Shown: in pieces, positions 32,264-40,993 of the stretch
Layout: each line of letters opens with the position of its first letter
How positions within the stretch are numbered: the stretch's first letter is position 1
Assembly (NCBI RefSeq): GCF_001553685.1
Contig: NZ_CP014264.1
Coordinates: 814,001-878,000, forward strand
From: Streptococcus sp. oral taxon 431
Lineage (GTDB): Bacteria; Bacillota; Bacilli; Lactobacillales; Streptococcaceae
Length of the DNA stretch: 64,000 nucleotides
Direction of reading: 5' to 3'
Program-made: the position numbers and the translations under genes
Notes under the pieces: model-generated
Databases searched by the model: none
What the model saw: the letters and a program-made list of their open reading frames with translations, nothing else
Told to the model about the DNA's origin: nothing

Positions 32264-33196
32264 ATGATGATTTCAATCATAGTCCCATGTTTAAACGAAG
32301 AGGAAGTACTTCCTCTTTTTTATCAAACTCTTGAAGCACTGATCCCAGATTTGGGAACAGAAATCGAATACATTTTTGTAGATGATGGGTCAACTGATAA
32401 GACTTTGGACGTTCTAAAGGTTTATCGAGAGAAAAATCCTGCAGTACATTATATCTCTTTCTCGCGAAATTTTGGGAAGGAAGCGGCCATATATGCAGGT
32501 TTACAACAAGCAAGTGGAGACTTGGTGGTGGTTATGGATGCAGACCTTCAGGATCCACCAAGCCTCTTGCTTGAGATGAAAGAACTACTAGATCAGAATC
32601 CAGATTTGGACTGTGTGGGAACACGTAGAACTAGTCGAGAGGGAGAGCCATTTCTACGTAGTTTCTGTGCCAATCTTTTTTATCGTTTCATGCAAAAAAT
32701 TAGCCCAGTAGCTCTTCCCATAGGGGTTCGTGATTTTAGGATGATGAGAAAATCAGTAGTAGATGCAGTGTTAGAATTGACAGAATACAATCGCTTTTCC
32801 AAAGGCCTCTTTGCCTGGGTTGGTTTTCATACTCACTATCTAGAATACCCTAATGTTGAAAGGCAGGCAGGTAAGACTAGTTGGAGCTTTAGGCAACTCT
32901 TTTTCTACTCTATCGAAGGGATTGTAAATTTTTCAGATTTTCCTTTGATATTAGCCTTTGTTGCTGGTCTTACGTCTTGTTTTATGGCTTTGGTGATGAC
33001 CCTTTTTGTAGTTATTCGTACTCTTATGCTTGGGAATCCAACCTCTGGCTGGACATCTCTGATGGCTGTCATTCTATTTCTTGGTGGTGTCCAATTATTG
33101 ACCATTGGTATTCTGGGAAAATATGTCAGTAAAATTTATCTAGAAACAAAAAAAAGGCCCCTCTATCTGATAAAAGAACAGAGTGAGTCAAGATAA
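32264..33196 (+). CDS. Family 2 glycosyltransferase (GtrB/DPM1-like)
   Basis: About 310 residues: an N-terminal GT-A domain (ISIIVPCLNEEEVLP, DDGSTD, and the DXD-type motif MDADLQDPP) and two C-terminal membrane helices (about 230-255 and 270-295), the layout of enzymes that transfer a sugar from UDP or GDP to polyprenyl phosphate. The start is the ATGATG one base after the galE stop; an in-frame ATG at 32192 lies inside galE and is not credible. Translationally coupled to galE. The sugar is probably a galE product, by inference. Confidence 0.9.
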   Translation: MMISIIVPCLNEEEVLPLFYQTLEALIPDLGTEIEYIFVDDGSTDKTLDVLKVYREKNPAVHYISFSRNFGKEAAIYAGLQQASGDLVVVMDADLQDPPSLLLEMKELLDQNPDLDCVGTRRTSREGEPFLRSFCANLFYRFMQKISPVALPIGVRDFRMMRKSVVDAVLELTEYNRFSKGLFAWVGFHTHYLEYPNVERQAGKTSWSFRQLFFYSIEGIVNFSDFPLILAFVAGLTSCFMALVMTLFVVIRTLMLGNPTSGWTSLMAVILFLGGVQLLTIGILGKYVSKIYLETKKRPLYLIKEQSESR

Positions 33197-33298
33197 GATT
33201 TGCTAAAAATAAGTCCTTCAAAAGACTATAATTTTCTGGAAAAATATGCTAAACTAGAGGAAGTGGTATTTGGAAATCGAATCACCACTGATGACAAA

Positions 33299-33496
33299 TT
33301 AATCTTTGATGAGCGCGCGAGTGGGACACTGTTTTACAGCTTCCAGTAGCTCTTCACTAGCTGGGACGTCTCTCTCTAGTTGATTAGGATCATCATAGAA
33401 ACGCACTATACCATTATCATGGTAATCAAATAAATCAGAATAGGTTTGGCATAGCCCGCAGGCAATGCATCGTTCAGGTATAAGTGTGATTTTCAT
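33299..33496 (-). CDS. Ferredoxin
   Basis: 65-residue acidic [4Fe-4S] ferredoxin. Cysteines occur as CIACGLC and a distant CP (QCPTRA), enough for one cluster. The start is the ATG giving MKITLIPERC; a 22-residue hydrophobic extension upstream in frame crosses the promoter and is not credible. -35 TTGTTT and -10 TACAAT on the reverse strand place the transcription start on the A of the ATG, so translation is probably leaderless. Divergent from the LysM gene, whose ribosome site overlaps this promoter. Confidence 0.9.
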   Translation of the reverse strand: MKITLIPERCIACGLCQTYSDLFDYHDNGIVRFYDDPNQLERDVPASEELLEAVKQCPTRALIKD

Positions 33497-33502
33497 ATTT
33501 AT

Positions 33503-33531
33503 ATTGTAATAAGAAATTAGAAAAAAAACAA
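33503..33531 (-). promoter_or_regulatory. Ferredoxin promoter (leaderless)
   Basis: Reverse strand: TTGTTT (33531-33526), 17-bp spacer, TACAAT (33508-33503). Six bases then separate it from the ATG at 33496. Confidence 0.75.
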
Positions 33532-33541
33532 GGAGTAAGGT

Positions 33542-34030
33542 ATGGAAAAGGAACCATGGCAAGAAGATATTTACGACATCGAGGAAAGTCGTTCGGAACG
33601 CAGAAGCAGAGGAAATAAGGAATCAGGAGTAGGAGCTAATCGTATTTTAACGATTTTGGCTTGTATTTTCTTTGTTATCGTTGTCGGTATGATTGCTATT
33701 CTAATCTACCTGTCATCCGGTGGAAGTGATCGTACGGCAGCCTTGAAAGATTTTCATGATTCTTCTGCGCCTAAGGTAGAGGAAGTTTCTTCAACATCAT
33801 CAAGTAGTTCAGTTGAAGCATCAAGTTCTGAAGCAGAATCAACTTCTTCAAGTAGTTCAGAGGAGCATACAAATGCTGAGGGAACCATTACTGTCCTTGC
33901 AGGTGAAGGTGAGGCAGCTATTGCAGCTAGAGCAGGCATTTCTATTGCCCAGCTTGAAGCCTTGAACCCTGGTCATATGTCTTCAGGAACTTGGTTTGCA
34001 AATCCTGGTGATGTCCTTAAGACAAGATAG
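33542..34030 (+). CDS. LysM-domain surface protein (SAG1386/EF1546 type)
   Basis: 162-residue protein. A charged cytoplasmic N-terminus (about 1-35), one membrane helix (about 36-60), a Ser/Glu-rich linker (about 75-108) and a C-terminal LysM domain ([18 protein letters not shown], ending NPGDVLKTR) suggest a membrane-anchored peptidoglycan-binding protein. AAGGAG ribosome site 6 nt upstream. Followed 8 bp later by cmk, with which it is likely co-transcribed. Confidence 0.87.
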   Translation: MEKEPWQEDIYDIEESRSERRSRGNKESGVGANRILTILACIFFVIVVGMIAILIYLSSGGSDRTAALKDFHDSSAPKVEEVSSTSSSSSVEASSSEAESTSSSSSEEHTNAEGTITVLAGEGEAAIAARAGISIAQLEALNPGHMSSGTWFANPGDVLKTR

Positions 34031-34038
34031 GAGTTAGA

Positions 34039-34710
34039 ATGAAAACAATTCAGATCGCTATTGATGGTCCAGCTTCAAGTGGTAAGAGTACAGTAGCTAA
34101 GATTATCGCTAAGGACTTTGGCTATACTTATCTGGATACAGGTGCCATGTATCGTGCTGCGACTTACATTGCTTTAAATAACCAAGTAAGCCCAGAAGAG
34201 TCATCTCGACTTCTTGAATTATTGGAACAATATCCGATTAGTTTTGGTCGTGCCGAAACAGGAGAACAGCTTGTTTTTGTTGGAGACGTTGATGTTACCA
34301 ATCCAATCCGAGAAAATGAAGTAACTAATGCTGTATCAGCTTTTGCAGCTATTCCAGCTATTCGTGAAAAATTGGTAGCCCTCCAGCAAGAAATTGCCCA
34401 ACAAGGCGGAATCGTCATGGATGGTCGAGATATTGGTACAGTGGTCTTGCCTAAGGCTGAATTGAAGATTTTTCTTGTTGCTTCAGTGGATGAGCGTGCA
34501 GAACGACGTTATAAGGAAAATCTTTCAAAGGGGATCGAAACAGATTTGGAAACTTTGAAAGAAGAGATTGCTGCGCGTGATTATAAAGATAGTCATCGAG
34601 AAACTTCGCCTCTTAAACAAGCAGAGGATGCTATCTACTTAGATACTACAGGACTAACTATTTTAGAAGTTGTCGAAAAAATTAAATCAGAAGCAGTCAA
34701 ACATTTTTAA
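34039..34710 (+). CDS. cmk: Cytidylate kinase
   Basis: 223-residue nucleoside monophosphate kinase that phosphorylates CMP/dCMP. P-loop [29 protein letters not shown] and the lid RAERRYKE are all visible. Eight bp after the LysM gene; closed by a strong terminator. Confidence 0.95.
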   Translation: MKTIQIAIDGPASSGKSTVAKIIAKDFGYTYLDTGAMYRAATYIALNNQVSPEESSRLLELLEQYPISFGRAETGEQLVFVGDVDVTNPIRENEVTNAVSAFAAIPAIREKLVALQQEIAQQGGIVMDGRDIGTVVLPKAELKIFLVASVDERAERRYKENLSKGIETDLETLKEEIAARDYKDSHRETSPLKQAEDAIYLDTTGLTILEVVEKIKSEAVKHF

Positions 34711-34727
34711 TTGGAACTCATAATCGA

Positions 34728-34754
34728 TTGACCACGATGGTGGTCAATTTTTTT
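34728..34754 (+). terminator. Terminator after cmk
   Basis: Perfect stem TTGACCAC / GTGGTCAA followed by seven T. Confidence 0.9.
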
Positions 34755-34759
34755 ACGAT

Positions 34760-34788
34760 TTGTCAAATCTTCTATTTTAGGGTATAAT
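34760..34788 (+). promoter_or_regulatory. Promoter of the PhnA-like gene
   Basis: TTGTCA (34760-34765), 17-bp spacer, TATAAT (34783-34788). Confidence 0.8.
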
Positions 34789-34845
34789 AGTTTCTGTTAA
34801 AGAAAATTTGACAATCAAACAATGATGCAACTATAAGGAGATAAA

Positions 34846-35184
34846 ATGAACAATCTACCAAATTGCCCAAAATGTAATTCAGAATATGTCTATGAAGACG
34901 GAGCCTTGCTAGTCTGCCCAGAGTGTGCTTATGAATGGAATCCTGCTGAGCAAGCAGAGGTTGAAGAAGGCCTTGTTGCTATCGATGCTAATGGAAATAA
35001 ATTGGCTGATGGAGACACAGTAACCTTGATCAAAGACTTGAAAGTGAAAGGTGCACCGAAAGATCTTAAGCAAGGAACACGCGTTAAAAATATCCGTATC
35101 GTCGAGGGTGACCACAACATCGACTGTAAGATTGATGGCTTTGGTGCTATGAAACTAAAATCAGAATTTGTTAAAAAGATTTAA
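34846..35184 (+). CDS. PhnA/YjdM-family zinc-ribbon protein
   Basis: 112-residue protein with an N-terminal zinc ribbon ([23 protein letters not shown], two CxxC pairs) and a small KOW/SH3-like C-terminal domain. Widespread and once linked to phosphonate use, but no enzyme activity is firmly known to me. AAGGAG ribosome site. The membrane-protein gene follows after 2 bp. Confidence 0.9.
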   Translation: MNNLPNCPKCNSEYVYEDGALLVCPECAYEWNPAEQAEVEEGLVAIDANGNKLADGDTVTLIKDLKVKGAPKDLKQGTRVKNIRIVEGDHNIDCKIDGFGAMKLKSEFVKKI

Positions 35185-35186
35185 TC

Positions 35187-35819
35187 ATGGCTACTTGGAA
35201 TAAATTTATTTTTTTCAGTCGGACTCTCTTGTTTTTCGCAGCATTTACAGGGGTCTATCTGGAAATTACCAAACGTGGTGGTTTAGGGATGTTGCTTTAC
35301 TATACAGTCCTTTCCAATCTTTTGGTTGTCATCTTTACAGCTTATCTTTTGTTAAAGATGCGTAGTGGTGGTGATAGTTGGCAGAGTGCTGGGATTCTAC
35401 GTCTCAAAGGTGGTGTCACTATGAGTATTATGATTACTTGTGTCATCTATCATTTCATGCTAGCTCCTTTGACGACAGATTTTTACCGTTTGGAAAATTT
35501 CCTTTGCCATTATATTGTCCCTCTCTGGTTTTTAGCAGATACAATTATTTTTGATAAGAGTCGTCAATATAAGTTAGTTGATCCCATGCTTTGGACTAGC
35601 CTTCCTTTGCTTTATATGATTTTTGCCCTTTTAAACGGTTTTGTTCTAAAGATGGATGTCCCTAATGCTAAGGATAGTCCCTTCCCTTATTTCTTTTTAA
35701 ATGCTACAAAACATGGTTGGGGCTTTGTCTTTAAATGGGCAGCAACTATCTTTGTTGCCTACATGGTTTCAGGATATCTCTTTTATCTTGTGAAAAGTAT
35801 TAAAAAATTTAAGAAATAA
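35187..35819 (+). CDS. Pr6Pr family integral membrane protein
   Basis: 210-residue protein with six or seven predicted membrane helices and a basic C-terminal tail (KSIKKFKK). The pattern with a short N-terminal helix, His residues in the middle helices (CVIYHFMLAP, CHYIVPLWF) and TKHGWGFVF resembles Pr6Pr/AIG1-like proteins. Function unknown. It starts 2 bp after the PhnA-like stop, so the two are translationally coupled. Confidence 0.8.
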   Translation: MATWNKFIFFSRTLLFFAAFTGVYLEITKRGGLGMLLYYTVLSNLLVVIFTAYLLLKMRSGGDSWQSAGILRLKGGVTMSIMITCVIYHFMLAPLTTDFYRLENFLCHYIVPLWFLADTIIFDKSRQYKLVDPMLWTSLPLLYMIFALLNGFVLKMDVPNAKDSPFPYFFLNATKHGWGFVFKWAATIFVAYMVSGYLFYLVKSIKKFKK

Positions 35820-35820
35820 A

Positions 35821-35846
35821 AGTACCCAATGTGGGTGCTTTTTTTG
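35821..35846 (+). terminator. Terminator after the Pr6Pr gene
   Basis: GTACCCA / TGGGTGC hairpin followed by seven T. Confidence 0.85.
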
Positions 35847-35888
35847 TGATAGAGATAATTGTACCCGGACAAATCGATTTATTTTATC

Positions 35889-35917
35889 TTGTTATGAAGT
35901 CTTTTATACCTTACAAT
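35889..35917 (+). promoter_or_regulatory. pdxS promoter
   Basis: TTGTTA (35889-35894), 17-bp spacer, TACAAT (35912-35917). Confidence 0.75.
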
Positions 35918-35957
35918 AAAACTGTAGCTACCAATACAATTATTGAGGATGAAAAAA

Positions 35958-36833
35958 ATGACTGAAAATCGTTATGAATTAAATAAGAATTTAGCACAGA
36001 TGCTTAAGGGTGGCGTCATCATGGATGTTCAAAATCCTGAACAGGCAAGAATTGCTGAGGCTGCAGGTGCGGCAGCAGTTATGGCTTTGGAACGAATCCC
36101 AGCTGATATTCGTGCAGCGGGTGGTGTCTCTCGCATGAGTGATCCAAAGATGATTAAGGAAATCCAAGAAGCAGTCAGCATTCCAGTTATGGCTAAGGTT
36201 CGAATTGGGCATTTTGTTGAAGCTCAGATTTTAGAAGCTATCGAGATTGACTATATCGATGAGAGCGAAGTTCTATCTCCAGCTGACGATCGTTTCCATG
36301 TGGACAAGAAAGAATTTCAAGTTCCTTTTGTTTGTGGTGCTAAAGACCTAGGAGAAGCCTTGCGCCGTATCGCTGAAGGAGCTTCTATGATCCGTACAAA
36401 AGGGGAACCAGGAACAGGAGACATTGTTCAGGCGGTTCGTCATATGCGTATGATGAATCAAGAAATTCGCCGCATTCAAAACCTCCGTGAGGACGAGTTA
36501 TATGTTGCTGCAAAAGAACTCCAAGTACCTGTAGAATTAGTTCAATATGTCCACGAAAATGGAAAATTACCAGTTGTTAACTTTGCGGCTGGAGGAGTCG
36601 CAACACCAGCGGACGCTGCTCTTATGATGCAACTAGGTGCAGAAGGTGTCTTTGTTGGTTCAGGGATTTTCAAATCAGGTGATCCTGTTAAACGTGCAGC
36701 AGCAATTGTCAAGGCAGTTACAAACTATCAAAATCCTCAAATTTTAGCTCAAATCTCAGAAGATTTGGGAGAAGCCATGGTAGGTATCAACGAGAATGAA
36801 ATCCAAATTCTCATGGCGGAGAGAGGAAAATAG
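35958..36833 (+). CDS. pdxS: Pyridoxal 5'-phosphate synthase, PdxS subunit
   Basis: 291-residue synthase subunit that builds PLP from ribose-5-phosphate, glyceraldehyde-3-phosphate and ammonia. TIM barrel with the catalytic lysine in MAKVRIGHF (about Lys82) and the second lysine in RTKGEPGTG. The start at 35958 gives [10 protein letters not shown], with GAGGA upstream; in-frame ATG (35949) and TTG (35943) overlap that site. The stop is immediately followed by pdxT (0-bp gap), giving the usual 12+12 PdxS/PdxT complex from one operon. Confidence 0.96.
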   Translation: MTENRYELNKNLAQMLKGGVIMDVQNPEQARIAEAAGAAAVMALERIPADIRAAGGVSRMSDPKMIKEIQEAVSIPVMAKVRIGHFVEAQILEAIEIDYIDESEVLSPADDRFHVDKKEFQVPFVCGAKDLGEALRRIAEGASMIRTKGEPGTGDIVQAVRHMRMMNQEIRRIQNLREDELYVAAKELQVPVELVQYVHENGKLPVVNFAAGGVATPADAALMMQLGAEGVFVGSGIFKSGDPVKRAAAIVKAVTNYQNPQILAQISEDLGEAMVGINENEIQILMAERGK

Positions 36834-37406
36834 ATGAAAATTGGAATATTGGCCTTGCAAGGCGCCTTTGTAGAGCATGAGAAAGTCCTTGCAAAACTAG
36901 GAGTTGAAAGTGTTGAACTGCGAAATCTAGAAGACTTTCAGCAACATCGAAGTGAGCTATCAGGTTTGATTTTGCCAGGAGGTGAGTCAACGACCATGGG
37001 GAAACTGTTGCGAGATCAGCAGATGCTAATTCCTCTAAGAGAGGCTATTCTCAATGGTTTACCAGTCTTTGGAACTTGTGCGGGTTTAATTTTGCTAGCA
37101 AAACAAATCACTTCTCAGGAAGAGAGCCATCTAGCGACCATGGACATAGTAGTAGAGCGCAATGCCTATGGACGTCAGTTAGGAAGCTTTTATAGCGAAG
37201 CAGACTGCAAGGGCGTTGGTAAAATACCCATGACATTTATCCGTGGTCCAATTATCAGTAGTGTTGGTGAGGATGTTGATGTTTTAGCAATTGTGAACGA
37301 TCAAATCGTTGCGGCACAAGAAAAAAATATGCTGGTAACGTCCTTTCATCCTGAATTGACAAATGATCTTCGCTTGCATCAATACTTTATCAATATGTGC
37401 AAATAA
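36834..37406 (+). CDS. pdxT: Pyridoxal 5'-phosphate synthase glutaminase, PdxT subunit
   Basis: 190-residue class I glutaminase supplying ammonia to PdxS. Visible are GGESTT, the nucleophile in [11 protein letters not shown] (Cys about 79) and the His-x-Glu of SFHPELT. It begins directly after the pdxS stop with GAGAGG inside pdxS. Followed by a bidirectional terminator shared with the convergent hemolysin III gene. Confidence 0.96.
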   Translation: MKIGILALQGAFVEHEKVLAKLGVESVELRNLEDFQQHRSELSGLILPGGESTTMGKLLRDQQMLIPLREAILNGLPVFGTCAGLILLAKQITSQEESHLATMDIVVERNAYGRQLGSFYSEADCKGVGKIPMTFIRGPIISSVGEDVDVLAIVNDQIVAAQEKNMLVTSFHPELTNDLRLHQYFINMCK

Positions 37407-37438
37407 AAATAGGTCGGGATTTTCCCGGCCTATTTTTA
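37406..37438. terminator. Bidirectional terminator between pdxT and hemolysin III gene
   Basis: AAAATAGG.CGGGA / TCCCGGCCTATTTT symmetric hairpin with A- and T-runs on both sides. Confidence 0.85.
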
Positions 37439-38083
37439 CATGTAATAAACAATGGCAATGTATTGGAGAGCTGAAGCTGCCAGAATGAAGAGATGCCAGA
37501 TCATGTGGAAGTAAGGTTTCTTCTTAGCATAAAAACCAGCACCAACTGTATAGCAAAGCCCACCTGATACCATAAGAGTCCAAAAGATTGGATTTGTTTG
37601 ACTGATAATTGCTGGTAGGATAGCCACAACTAGCCAACCCATGATGAGGTAGAGTATCAGACTAAATCTTTCATTGACTTTTTTCGCAAAGATTTTATAA
37701 AGAATACCAAAAATAGTTGTTCCCCACTGAATGGCGATAATCAGATAACCAAACCAGTTATTCATCAAGGTCAAAACGACAGGAGTATAAGAACCTGCAA
37801 TCGCAACATAAATCATGGAATGGTCGATAATGCGCAAGACATACTTATGAGTGGAACCATAAGCCATAGAATGATAAATAGTCGATGAAAGGAACATGAG
37901 AAAGAGGCTAATAACGAAAATCGACACCCCAATCGATGATAAAAATCCATGAGCTTCATAACTATAAGTCGATGAGATAGGGAGCAAAATCAGCATGATA
38001 AGTGCCCCTACAGCATGGGTGACACTGTTGGCAATTTCTTCTTCAAAACTAAGGCGCTTGCTAAGTTTAAAACTAGTATTCAT
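37436..38083 (-). CDS. Hemolysin III / TrhA family membrane protein
   Basis: 215-residue PAQR-family protein with seven membrane helices. Conserved residues are recognisable: N-terminal EEIANSVTHAVGA, the SSTIYHS segment, the DHSMIYVAIAGSYTP helix and the late HMIWHLFILAASALQY. Linked in bacteria to membrane-fluidity homeostasis; the hemolysin name is historical. The start has GAGGAGG at proper spacing; an in-frame ATG 18 nt upstream does not. It overlaps the upstream DUF1836 gene by 11 bp. Confidence 0.88.
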   Translation of the reverse strand: MNTSFKLSKRLSFEEEIANSVTHAVGALIMLILLPISSTYSYEAHGFLSSIGVSIFVISLFLMFLSSTIYHSMAYGSTHKYVLRIIDHSMIYVAIAGSYTPVVLTLMNNWFGYLIIAIQWGTTIFGILYKIFAKKVNERFSLILYLIMGWLVVAILPAIISQTNPIFWTLMVSGGLCYTVGAGFYAKKKPYFHMIWHLFILAASALQYIAIVYYM

Positions 38084-38528
38084 TTGTTTCCTCCTCTTCA
38101 TTTTCTGTATAGACTAGTGCTAGTGTTTGATGATAAAGTTTGACCGTTTGACAGCTTGCTTGAATGATTGGATTAGCTGGATCAATGTCTTCATTCATAT
38201 AGTCCACAAAAGCATTGTAAAGTTCTTGTGAGTTAGTCTCTGTGTGTAGGGTGTTTAGGGTTTGAGCAATTTCCTGGATTGAAAAAACAGACTTGAGTGT
38301 TGTGATAGCAATCAATCGGGCAATTTGTTTGCGTTGGTATTTTTTCTTTTCAGGTTTACTGATATAGCCATGCTTCACATAGTTGTTCACCATTGATGCA
38401 GTTAAACCTTTCTCTTTAGCAAGAGAAATAGGGGAACAAACTTTATTCACATAAAGTAGGACCTGATCCAAATAGAGATCAATGTTTGGAATTTCGTCCC
38501 ATTCTGGGTAGGAAAAAGTAGTTTTCAT
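38073..38528 (-). CDS. DUF1836 protein, probable DNA-binding regulator
   Basis: 151-residue soluble protein of the DUF1836 family. Residues about 25-70 look like a MerR-like winged helix (LAKEKGLTASMVNNYVKHGY, then RKQIARLIAI), and the acidic C-terminus is helical. A regulatory role is inferred. The start ATG has CAGGAG 7 nt upstream. A 21-bp perfect-arm palindrome sits on its predicted transcription start, suggesting autoregulation. Overlaps and precedes the hemolysin III gene, which it may control. Confidence 0.83.
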   Translation of the reverse strand: MKTTFSYPEWDEIPNIDLYLDQVLLYVNKVCSPISLAKEKGLTASMVNNYVKHGYISKPEKKKYQRKQIARLIAITTLKSVFSIQEIAQTLNTLHTETNSQELYNAFVDYMNEDIDPANPIIQASCQTVKLYHQTLALVYTENEEEETNEY

Positions 38529-38543
38529 TTCCAACTCCTGTTT

Positions 38544-38564
38544 ATCTAGTTTTGATAACTAGAT
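38544..38564. promoter_or_regulatory. Palindromic operator candidate
   Basis: ATCTAGTT-TTGAT-AACTAGAT: eight-base perfect arms, 5-bp spacer. It overlaps the -10 box by two bases and covers the predicted transcription start (about 38556) of the DUF1836 gene. Confidence 0.65.
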
Positions 38565-38591
38565 TATAAAATAATAGAAATAAAAAGTCAA
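38563..38591 (-). promoter_or_regulatory. Promoter of the DUF1836-hemolysin III operon
   Basis: Reverse strand: TTGACT (38591-38586), 17-bp spacer, TATAAT (38568-38563). Confidence 0.85.
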
Positions 38592-38622
38592 GTTTTAACT
38601 GCTTGTAGAAAGCCTTAAATTA

Positions 38623-38631
38623 TGCTATCAT
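38623..38631 (+). promoter_or_regulatory. Extended -10 promoter for the GNAT gene
   Basis: TGCTATCAT; transcription near 38638 precedes AGAGGAAG and the ATG at 38663. Confidence 0.65.
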
Positions 38632-38662
38632 GAGAGAAACTAGTCAGAAAAGAGGAAGAAAA

Positions 38663-39163
38663 ATGGAAATTCGTTTAGCTTTTCCAAATGAAGTTGATGC
38701 AGTAATGAAAGTAATTGAAGATGCTAGAAAAACTCTAGCCAAAGCTGGTAGCGACCAATGGCAAAATGGTTATCCCAATGCTGATATTATCATCGATGAT
38801 ATCATCTCAGGTCAAGCCTATGTAGCCTTGGAAGAAGGGGAACTATTGGCTTATGCTGCAGTGACTAAGAGCCCAGAAGCAGCCTATGAAGCTATTTATG
38901 AAGGAGCTTGGCAAGATGGAGATTCAGAGTATCTGGTTTTTCATCGTATTGCTGTGGCAGCAGATGTTCAAGGTCAAGGGGTAGCGCAGACCTTCTTGGA
39001 AGGCTTGATTGAAGGCTTTGATTACCTAGATTTTCGTTCAGATACACATGCTAAAAACAAGGCCATGCAACATATCTTTGAAAAGCTTGGTTTTAAACAG
39101 GTCGGTAAAGTTCCAGTAGATGGAGAACGCTTGGCCTACCAAAAATTAAAATCAAATGCCTAA
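38663..39163 (+). CDS. GNAT-family N-acetyltransferase
   Basis: 166-residue GNAT fold acetyl-CoA transferase. The acetyl-CoA pyrophosphate loop is VAADVQGQGVAQ, preceded by the beta-strand FHRIAV. Substrate unknown. The start at 38663 has AGAGGAAG upstream; the in-frame ATG at 38630 lies within the -10 promoter box. The stop overlaps the next gene by 8 bp. Confidence 0.88.
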   Translation: MEIRLAFPNEVDAVMKVIEDARKTLAKAGSDQWQNGYPNADIIIDDIISGQAYVALEEGELLAYAAVTKSPEAAYEAIYEGAWQDGDSEYLVFHRIAVAADVQGQGVAQTFLEGLIEGFDYLDFRSDTHAKNKAMQHIFEKLGFKQVGKVPVDGERLAYQKLKSNA

Positions 39164-39668
39164 GAAATATGCAAAGATGCTGTACGGTTCTCCAATTGGC
39201 ATCATATCTCTGGTAGCTGATGATCACTATCTGTATGGGATATGGGTTGAAGCACAGAGTTATTTTGAGAGAGGCTTGTCGGTAGGTAATCTAGTTGAGG
39301 TGGAAAGTCATCCCATTTTAAACCAGATTGCTAGCTATTTAGATGCTTATTTTAAAGGACAAAATCAGGACTTGTCTCAGTTACCTTTAGCTCCTGTCGG
39401 TAGTGACTTTGAAAAAAGAGTCTGGAACTACTTGAGGGGAATTCCTTTCGGTCAGACTGTTACTTATGGACAAATAGCTAAGGACTTGCAAGTAGCTTCT
39501 GCCCAAGCAATCGGAGGAGCAGTAGGGCGCAATCCCTGGTCTATTCTTGTCCCCTGTCACCGTGTGCTAGGTGCTGGAGGACGTCTGACAGGCTATGCTT
39601 GGGGACTTGATAAGAAGGCTTGGCTCTTGAATCATGAAGGTGCAAGTTATCAAGAAAATAAAAAATAG
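39156..39668 (+). CDS. Methylated-DNA-protein-cysteine methyltransferase
   Basis: 170-residue O6-alkylguanine transferase (Ogt/AdaB family) that moves the methyl group from O6-methylguanine to its own cysteine. The active site reads IPFGQTVTYGQIA (helix-turn-helix) and LVPCHRVLGAGG with the acceptor Cys. Overlaps the GNAT gene by 8 bp, so the two are coupled. Twelve bp upstream of the ArsC/Spx-like gene. Confidence 0.92.
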   Translation: MPKKYAKMLYGSPIGIISLVADDHYLYGIWVEAQSYFERGLSVGNLVEVESHPILNQIASYLDAYFKGQNQDLSQLPLAPVGSDFEKRVWNYLRGIPFGQTVTYGQIAKDLQVASAQAIGGAVGRNPWSILVPCHRVLGAGGRLTGYAWGLDKKAWLLNHEGASYQENKK

Positions 39669-39679
39669 AAAGAGAAAAA

Positions 39680-40036
39680 ATGTTAGAATTTATCGAATAT
39701 CCAAAATGTACAACTTGTAAAAAAGCCAAAAAAGAGTTAGATCAACTCGGATTAGAGTATAAAGATGTTCATATTGTAGAAGAAACTCCGAGTGAAGAAG
39801 TCATTTTAAATTGGCTTGAAACTTCAGAATTTGAGTTGAAGCAATTTTTCAATACTAGTGGTATTAAATACCGTGAACTGGGTTTAAAAGACAAGGTTGG
39901 AACTTTATCCAAAAAAGAAGCGGCCAAACTCTTGGCCAGTGATGGTATGTTATTAAAACGTCCTATATTAGTGGAGAATGGTGCTGTGAAGCAGATTGGT
40001 TATCGTAAAACCTACGACAACTTGGATTTGAAATAG
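39680..40036 (+). CDS. ArsC/Spx-family protein
   Basis: 118-residue thioredoxin-fold protein of the ArsC/Spx/YffB family. The N-terminus has the redox CTTC motif (YPKCTTCKKAKKELD), followed by the family's LLKRPILV segment. It could be a glutaredoxin-like reductase; it lacks the features that would identify it as SpxA with certainty. Likely the third gene after GNAT and Ogt. Confidence 0.87.
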   Translation: MLEFIEYPKCTTCKKAKKELDQLGLEYKDVHIVEETPSEEVILNWLETSEFELKQFFNTSGIKYRELGLKDKVGTLSKKEAAKLLASDGMLLKRPILVENGAVKQIGYRKTYDNLDLK

Positions 40037-40192
40037 TTTTTTTCTATCTCCTTGATAGGTAAAATATATAACCTCACGCTTTTAAAGTATGATAAACTAG
40101 TAGGTAAACAAAGTCTCTTCTGCTCGTAGCAAATATTTTAAATCTAGGCAGAAGTATGATAGAATGATTCATTATCAGGAGAGGATGTTTCT

Positions 40193-40993
40193 ATGAATGT
40201 TACAACAATTTTAGCATCAGATTGGTACCAAAACTTGATGCAGTATATTCCAGACGGCAAACTGTTTAGTTTTCGTTCTGTCTTTGATGGGATTCCAAGA
40301 ATTGTACAACAATTGCCAACAACATTGATGTTGACAGTATTTGGTGCTTTTTTTGGTATAATATTGGCCTTGGTTTTTGCTATTGTAAAAATTAATCGAG
40401 TTAGAATTCTTTATCCATTACAAGCATTCTTTGTTAGTTTCTTAAAAGGGACACCAATCCTAGTGCAGTTGATGTTGACTTACTATGGAATTCCTCTAGC
40501 ATTAAAAGCGTTGAATCAACAATGGGGAACTGCTTTTAATATCAATGCGATTCCAGCTGCAGCTTTTGCCATTGTAGCTTTTGCTTTTAACGAAGCAGCT
40601 TACGCTAGTGAAACTATCCGTGCAGCTATTCTTTCTGTTAATCCTGGAGAGATTGAAGCCGCTCGTAGTCTTGGAATGACACGTGCACAAGTTTACCGTC
40701 GTGTGATTATTCCAAATGCAGCGGTAGTAGCGACTCCAACCTTGATTAACTCCCTAATCGGTTTGACTAAGGGGACTTCCCTAGCCTTTAGTGCGGGTGT
40801 TGTAGAAGTCTTCGCCCAAGCTCAGATTTTGGGTGGTGCCGACTATCGTTACTTCGAACGTTTCATCTCAGTTGCCCTTGTATACTGGGTGGTAAATATC
40901 GCTATTGAAAATCTTGGCCGCTTTATTGAGAAAAAAATGGCAATCGAAGCACCAGATAATGCGAAAACAGATGTGAAAGGAGACCTTCGCTAA
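40193..40993 (+). CDS. Amino acid ABC transporter permease
   Basis: 266-residue polar-amino-acid permease (HisM family) with about five membrane helices and the EAA loop AARSLGMTRAQVYRRVIIPNA that contacts the ATPase. The typical QLPTTLMLTVFGAFFG first helix follows a short N-terminus. No substrate-binding domain is fused and none is encoded next door. GGAGAGG ribosome site. The stop overlaps the ATPase gene by one base. Confidence 0.92.
   Translation: MNVTTILASDWYQNLMQYIPDGKLFSFRSVFDGIPRIVQQLPTTLMLTVFGAFFGIILALVFAIVKINRVRILYPLQAFFVSFLKGTPILVQLMLTYYGIPLALKALNQQWGTAFNINAIPAAAFAIVAFAFNEAAYASETIRAAILSVNPGEIEAARSLGMTRAQVYRRVIIPNAAVVATPTLINSLIGLTKGTSLAFSAGVVEVFAQAQILGGADYRYFERFISVALVYWVVNIAIENLGRFIEKKMAIEAPDNAKTDVKGDLR

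Noticed and set aside
33497..33562. Hydrophobic N-terminal extension of ferredoxin as a membrane anchor
   Set aside because: It crosses the -10 box and overlaps the opposite gene; the conserved protein begins MKITLIPERC.
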